Source: Lachnospiraceae bacterium
GTDB taxonomy: Bacteria > Bacillota > Clostridia > Lachnospirales > Lachnospiraceae
Direction of reading: 5' to 3'
DNA length: 54,791 bases
Assembly (NCBI GenBank): GCA_024682115.1
Contig: JAIKZO010000022.1
Coordinates: forward strand, 1-54,791
Under the pieces are notes generated by a model. That model saw only the letters and a list, made by a program, of their open reading frames with translations, made no database searches and was not told the DNA's origin. Positions 48,967 to 54,791 of this stretch are shown one piece after another. Made by a program: the position numbers and the translations under genes. How positions within the stretch are numbered: position 1 is the first letter of the stretch; the number at the start of each line of letters is the position of its first letter.

Positions 48967-49965
48967 CTAAACGTCGCCCTTATATCCCGACAGGAATTCG
49001 ACGTATTTACCGGTGCCTATGGCAACCGCGGTCATGGGATCTTCGGCCGTCATCGTATTGATTCCCGTCTTCTCGGATATGAGTTCTTCCAATCCGTGCA
49101 ACAGACTGCCTCCACCTGTAAGGACGATACCTCTGTCGGCTATATCTGCCGCAAGCTCGGGAGGTGTCTGCTCAAGAACTCCGTGGATAGCTTCGACGAT
49201 CTGTGTCGTTGCTTCGCTTAAGGCTTCTTCCGTCTCTTCGGAGGTGACTTCGACCGTTATGGGAAGACCCGTTATCAGGTTACGTCCTCTTACGGCCATT
49301 GTCTCGCTCGGTGAGCCCCTGAAGGCTGTACCGATCTTGATCTTAAGATCCTCGGCAGTTCTTTCACCTATATGTAAGTTATGCTTTCTGCGCATGTAAC
49401 GGACAAGCGCTTCATCGAAATCATCACCCGCTACCTTTATCGATGCGGAAACAACGGTTCCTCCGAGTGAGATGACCGCTATGTCAGAGGTACCTCCTCC
49501 TATATCAACGATCATGTTTCCGTAAGGTCTCGAGATATCTATTCCGGCTCCGATCGCTGCTGCTATCGGCTCCTCGATTATGGATACTTCCCTGGCTCCC
49601 GCCATCATCGTAGCATCCTCAACCGCTTTCTTTTCGACTTCCGTAACTCCCGAAGGTACACAGACCGCTATCCTGGGCTTTCTGAAAGTCTTTTTGCCGA
49701 GAGCTTTCTGGATGAAATACTTCATCATCTGCTCGGTAACTTTATAGTCAGAGATAACGCCCTGTCTTAAAGGACGTACCGCAATGATGTTACTCGGTGT
49801 TCTTCCAAGCATGAGCCTGGCATCTTCACCTATAGCCTTGACTTTATTTGTATCCCTGTCGAATGCTACGACTGAGGGCTCTTTAAGTACTACTCCGCGG
49901 CCTCTTATATATACCAGTATACTGGCCGTTCCAAGATCGATTCCTATGTCGGTAAATGTTGACAT
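48967..49965 (-). CDS. mreB: MreB/Mbl actin-like rod-shape protein
   Basis: The 332-residue actin homologue starts MSTFTDIGIDLGTASILVYI (phosphate 1), has VDIGGGTSDIAVISLGG (phosphate 2) and VLTGGGSLLHGLEEL (adenosine/phosphate 3 region). It guides cell-wall insertion. Because flhO/flhP-like genes follow, it may be the Mbl paralogue. I start it at 49965, where AAAGGAAG lies eight bases upstream; the longer 50046 start overlaps the -10 element and lacks family similarity. Confidence 0.94.
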   Translation of the reverse strand: MSTFTDIGIDLGTASILVYIRGRGVVLKEPSVVAFDRDTNKVKAIGEDARLMLGRTPSNIIAVRPLRQGVISDYKVTEQMMKYFIQKALGKKTFRKPRIAVCVPSGVTEVEKKAVEDATMMAGAREVSIIEEPIAAAIGAGIDISRPYGNMIVDIGGGTSDIAVISLGGTVVSASIKVAGDDFDEALVRYMRRKHNLHIGERTAEDLKIKIGTAFRGSPSETMAVRGRNLITGLPITVEVTSEETEEALSEATTQIVEAIHGVLEQTPPELAADIADRGIVLTGGGSLLHGLEELISEKTGINTMTAEDPMTAVAIGTGKYVEFLSGYKGDV

Positions 49966-50044
49966 CCTGTTCTTCCTTTCAAATTTCCCGGATCCTTTAT
50001 CGGTTCCCGAGCTTTCTATCATCTGCCTTTTTTCAACAAGATAC

Positions 50045-50072
50045 ATTATAATAGAAACGCCTGAAATTTAAA
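50045..50072 (-). promoter_or_regulatory. Promoter of the mreB/flagellar rod operon
   Basis: On the minus strand TATAAT (50050-50045) has a weak TTTAAA -35 (50072-50067) 16 bases upstream. It gives a leader of about 70 bases before the ATG at 49965. Confidence 0.55.
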
Positions 50073-50091
50073 AGGCTTTTTTGAACGCAAA

Positions 50092-50131
50092 AGGATGCAT
50101 TTAAGACATCCATATCGTCCAAACGCATCCT
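50092..50131 (-). terminator. Possible terminator after uvrA
   Basis: On the minus strand AGGATGCGTTT pairs with AAATGCATCCT across an 18-base loop, with one wobble, then a short T-run. The weak T-tract makes it a moderate call. Confidence 0.5.
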
Positions 50132-50176
50132 TGCAATATATTTATCGGCAGCTTTTATTTTTTTCTTAATACCCTG

Positions 50177-53023
50177 TCAGGATTTTTTGAGCATTTTTTT
50201 GATAAACTGACCCGTATAAGAGTCTTTGCACTTAGAAACCTGCTCCGGAGTCCCCTCCGCGATGACCGTTCCGCCTCTGTCTCCGCCCTCGGGACCCATA
50301 TCTATTATGTAGTCGGCACACTTTATCACATCAAGGTTATGCTCGATAACAACAGCGGTATTTCCTTCGTCTACCAGTCTCTGGATTATATCTATCAGTT
50401 TGTTGACGTCATCAAAATGAAGTCCCGTCGTCGGCTCATCCAGTATATAGATGGTATTTCCCGTACTCTTTTTCGATAATTCCGTTGCCAGCTTTATCCT
50501 CTGGGCCTCACCGCCCGAAAGAGTGGTCGAAGGCTGGCCGAGCCTCAGATAAGAAAGGCCGACATCGTTCATCGTCTCGATCTTTCTTTTGATGCTAGGA
50601 ACGTTCTCGAAGAATGGGACCGCATCTTCAACAGTCATATTGAGAACATCATAGATGTTTTTCCCTTTATATCTGACATCCAGAGTTTCCCTGTTATATC
50701 TTTTGCCTCCGCAGACTTCACAGGGAACGTACACATCGGGAAGGAAGTGCATCTCTATCTTAACTATTCCGTCTCCCGAGCAGGCTTCACAGCGTCCGCC
50801 CTTGACGTTGAAGCTGAAACGCCCCTTGCTGTATCCCTTGGCCTTGGCATCGGGAGTAGAAGCAAAAAGATCCCTGATAAGATCGAACGCTCCGGTGTAT
50901 GTCGCGGGATTCGATCTGGGAGTTCTTCCTATCGGGGACTGATCGATGTTGATGACCTTATCGAGCTTGTTTATCCCCAGTATCCTGTCGTGCTTCCCGG
51001 GTATGATATGCGCCTTGTTCAGATCTTTTGCAAGTCTTTTGTAAAGTATCTCGTTTACGAGTGAACTCTTACCCGATCCTGAAACTCCGGTCACGCATGT
51101 AAAAAGCCCTATCGGGAACTTAACATCGATGGATCTTAAGTTGTTTTCGGCCGCTCCTTTGACAGTCAGATAATCTGTGGGCTTACGTCTTTTTGACGGA
51201 ACCTCAATCTTCTTTTTACCGCTCAGGTACTGACCGGTTATCGACTCGGGAACCTTCATTATCTCTTCGGCCGTTCCGATCGCGACTACCTTACCGCCTT
51301 CATGGCCGGCTCCGGGTCCTATGTCTACGATACAGTCGGCTTCCCTCATCGTCTCTTCGTCATGTTCAACAACTATGAGCGTGTTTCCGAGATCGCGCAG
51401 GTGTTTAAGCGTTTCAAGAAGTTTGCCGTTATCTCTCTGATGAAGTCCGATACTCGGTTCATCCAGGATATAACACACTCCGACAAGTCCCGAACCTATC
51501 TGTGTCGCCAACCTTATCCTCTGGGCTTCTCCGCCCGAAAGCGATGCCGTGGCACGCGAAAGAGTCAGATAATCAAGTCCGACATCGTTAAGGAATCCGA
51601 CTCTTGCCTTTATCTCTTTAATAACCTGTTCGCCAACGAAACGCTGTTTTTCGCTAAGTTCCATTCCGTTGAGGAAATCGAGAAGTTCCCTGACGCTCAG
51701 GGATGTGATCTCATGAATGTTCCTGTCGGAGATCGTTACGGCAAGCGACTCTTTTCTAAGTCTTTGACCGTTACATTCCTGGCACGGACTTATCCTCATG
51801 AACTCCTCATACTCAGCCTTCATACTTTCGGAAAAAGTCTCTTTATATCTTCTTTCTATATTCTTTATAAGTCCTTCAAAAACTATGGGATAATTTCCCT
51901 CGCCGCGCTGTCCGACATAGTGGACCGTAACCTCCTTGAAGCCTCCGTATATCATTTTGTTCTGAACGCTTTCGGGAAGTTTTTCAAAAGGCGTATCAAG
52001 GCTGAACTTATATTCCTTTGCAAGCGCCTGAAGTATGGCATTGGAAAAGCTTCCGTCCTTAGTAGAGGAAGCCCATCCGGGTGCTGCCACTACTCCTTCG
52101 TTAAATGATAGACTCCTGTCGGGAAGGATAAGATCGGCATCGAATTCCATCTTGTATCCCAAGCCGGCACATACCGGGCATGCTCCGAAAGGATTATTGA
52201 ACGAAAAGTTTCTCGGCTCTATCTCGGGTATCGAGATCCCGCAATCTGGACAGGCAAAGCTCATGCTGAAATTAAGCGTTTCCTTTCCACCCACATCAAC
52301 CTTCATGAGCCCTTCGGAAAGCTTGGTCGCGGTCTCTATCGAATCAGAGAGTCTGCTCTCTATCCCTTCTTTGATGACCAGTCTGTCGATGATTATATCG
52401 ATGCTGTGTTTTATGTTCTTATCAAGTTCTATTTCTTCCGACAGTTCATACATGTTACCGTCAACAATGGCGCGCACGAACCCGCTCTTCTGGGCTCTGT
52501 CGAGTACCTTTTCGTGACGGCCTTTTTTACCCCTGACAACGGGAGAAAGAATCTGTATCTTCGTTCCTGGTTCAAGAGCCATGATACTGTCGACCATCTG
52601 ATCCACGGTCTGTCTTTCGATCGCACGACCGCATTCCGGACAATGGGGTATTCCGATCCTGGCAAAAAGAAGCCTGAAATGATCGTATATCTCAGTGACT
52701 GTCCCGACGGTCGAACGCGGATTTCTGTTGGTGGATTTCTGATCTATCGATATTGCGGGAGAAAGTCCCTCGATTGATTCCACGTTTGGTTTTTCCATCT
52801 GTCCGAGGAACTGCCTTGCATAGGAAGACAGTGATTCCATGTATCTTCTCTGTCCTTCGGCATAGATAGTATCAAACGCGAGTGATGACTTCCCTGAACC
52901 TGACAGTCCTGTCATAACTACAAGTTCGTTTCTGGGTATATCAAGATCTATCTTCTGCAGATTGTTCTCCGCAGCTCCGCGTATCTTTATGAATTCTTTT
53001 GGTCTGATGTGTGTTGTCGCCAT
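50177..53023 (-). CDS. uvrA: Excinuclease ABC subunit A
   Basis: The 948-residue ATPase detects DNA damage with UvrB. It has two ABC modules: the first Walker [10 protein letters not shown] at 39-47 and the second [14 protein letters not shown] around 650. It also has [14 protein letters not shown] and [15 protein letters not shown] signatures and [11 protein letters not shown] and [11 protein letters not shown] Walker B loops. The three zinc-binding cysteine clusters are present (CPECG, CPDCG...CPVC, and CEACSGDG...CEVCGG). Length is standard. It is 34 bases after uvrB. Confidence 0.99.
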   Translation of the reverse strand: MATTHIRPKEFIKIRGAAENNLQKIDLDIPRNELVVMTGLSGSGKSSLAFDTIYAEGQRRYMESLSSYARQFLGQMEKPNVESIEGLSPAISIDQKSTNRNPRSTVGTVTEIYDHFRLLFARIGIPHCPECGRAIERQTVDQMVDSIMALEPGTKIQILSPVVRGKKGRHEKVLDRAQKSGFVRAIVDGNMYELSEEIELDKNIKHSIDIIIDRLVIKEGIESRLSDSIETATKLSEGLMKVDVGGKETLNFSMSFACPDCGISIPEIEPRNFSFNNPFGACPVCAGLGYKMEFDADLILPDRSLSFNEGVVAAPGWASSTKDGSFSNAILQALAKEYKFSLDTPFEKLPESVQNKMIYGGFKEVTVHYVGQRGEGNYPIVFEGLIKNIERRYKETFSESMKAEYEEFMRISPCQECNGQRLRKESLAVTISDRNIHEITSLSVRELLDFLNGMELSEKQRFVGEQVIKEIKARVGFLNDVGLDYLTLSRATASLSGGEAQRIRLATQIGSGLVGVCYILDEPSIGLHQRDNGKLLETLKHLRDLGNTLIVVEHDEETMREADCIVDIGPGAGHEGGKVVAIGTAEEIMKVPESITGQYLSGKKKIEVPSKRRKPTDYLTVKGAAENNLRSIDVKFPIGLFTCVTGVSGSGKSSLVNEILYKRLAKDLNKAHIIPGKHDRILGINKLDKVINIDQSPIGRTPRSNPATYTGAFDLIRDLFASTPDAKAKGYSKGRFSFNVKGGRCEACSGDGIVKIEMHFLPDVYVPCEVCGGKRYNRETLDVRYKGKNIYDVLNMTVEDAVPFFENVPSIKRKIETMNDVGLSYLRLGQPSTTLSGGEAQRIKLATELSKKSTGNTIYILDEPTTGLHFDDVNKLIDIIQRLVDEGNTAVVIEHNLDVIKCADYIIDMGPEGGDRGGTVIAEGTPEQVSKCKDSYTGQFIKKMLKKS

Positions 53024-53057
53024 TGTGATCTCTTTCTTTGTGATCTGCTATATGAGT

Positions 53058-54791
<1,734 letters not shown>

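Noticed and set aside
51302-52108. A 268-codon frame antisense to uvrA
   Set aside because: uvrA is full length with all motifs; this frame is incidental.

Overview
The window reads as ordinary chromosome from a Gram-positive, flagellated, low-to-mid GC member of the Bacillota, most likely class Clostridia and probably family Lachnospiraceae. This rests on a B. subtilis-like SRP RNA core, mbl/flagellar rod-hook and comFC-yvyF neighbourhoods, a cdaA-cdaR pair, and DUF5711, DUF3048, YesL and YbbR families typical of that group. The placement is inference from gene content, since only 69 bases of 16S rRNA are present. Nearly everything is on the minus strand. The plus strand carries only a lone gene beside the rRNA operon, the SRP RNA and one lipoprotein gene.

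Layout. Positions 1-69 are the 5' end of a 16S rRNA gene on the minus strand, with its leader and a perfect-consensus promoter. Divergent from it is a sce7726-like nuclease-fold gene (390-1118). Positions 1141-9878 form one tight minus-strand run, read from right to left: pfk, dnaX, ybaB, recR, galM, DUF5711, cvpA, apt, MBL hydrolase, a 57-residue membrane protein and a fructosamine kinase. It links glycolysis, replication/repair and purine salvage. Positions 9982-11171 hold nrdG-type activase and tadA. The SRP RNA lies at about 11210-11415 on the plus strand. Next come a PucR-type regulator, an MsmX/UgpC sugar ABC ATPase, a GNAT-YesL-GGDEF operon, and a lysophospholipase/small membrane protein pair.

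Positions 18323-30816 are an exopolysaccharide operon with its own promoter near 30849-30877. It encodes a GtrB-type transferase, a GT2, a priming phosphoglycosyltransferase, a Wzz-like protein with a degenerate kinase domain, four GT2/GT4 enzymes plus one more GT2, and an EpsG-like polymerase. It runs without a gap into metG. Positions 30896-38271 are a sugar-nucleotide operon (rfbD, PAP2, gmd, a GT-C-like membrane protein, fcl) ending in an aconitase-family hydratase. gmd and fcl make GDP-L-fucose and so probably feed the adjacent polysaccharide operon.

Positions 38402-39592 hold a DUF3048 lipoprotein, which shares a bidirectional terminator with an HPr gene. Positions 40015-46930 run recD2, comFC, yvyF-like, two poorly known membrane proteins, cdaA and cdaR, putting c-di-AMP synthesis downstream of DNA-repair/competence genes. 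Positions 46964-49965 are mreB/mbl followed by two hook-basal-body genes and a rod-binding protein. Positions 50177-54791 are uvrB (5' truncated by the window edge) and uvrA.

I see no phage, insertion sequence, CRISPR array, tRNA or classical defence island. The most interesting points are the two unassigned membrane families fused into the cdaA operon, the Wzz protein with a Walker-less kinase-like domain, the compact Alu-less SRP RNA, and the nuclease-fold gene sharing an intergenic region with the rRNA promoter.
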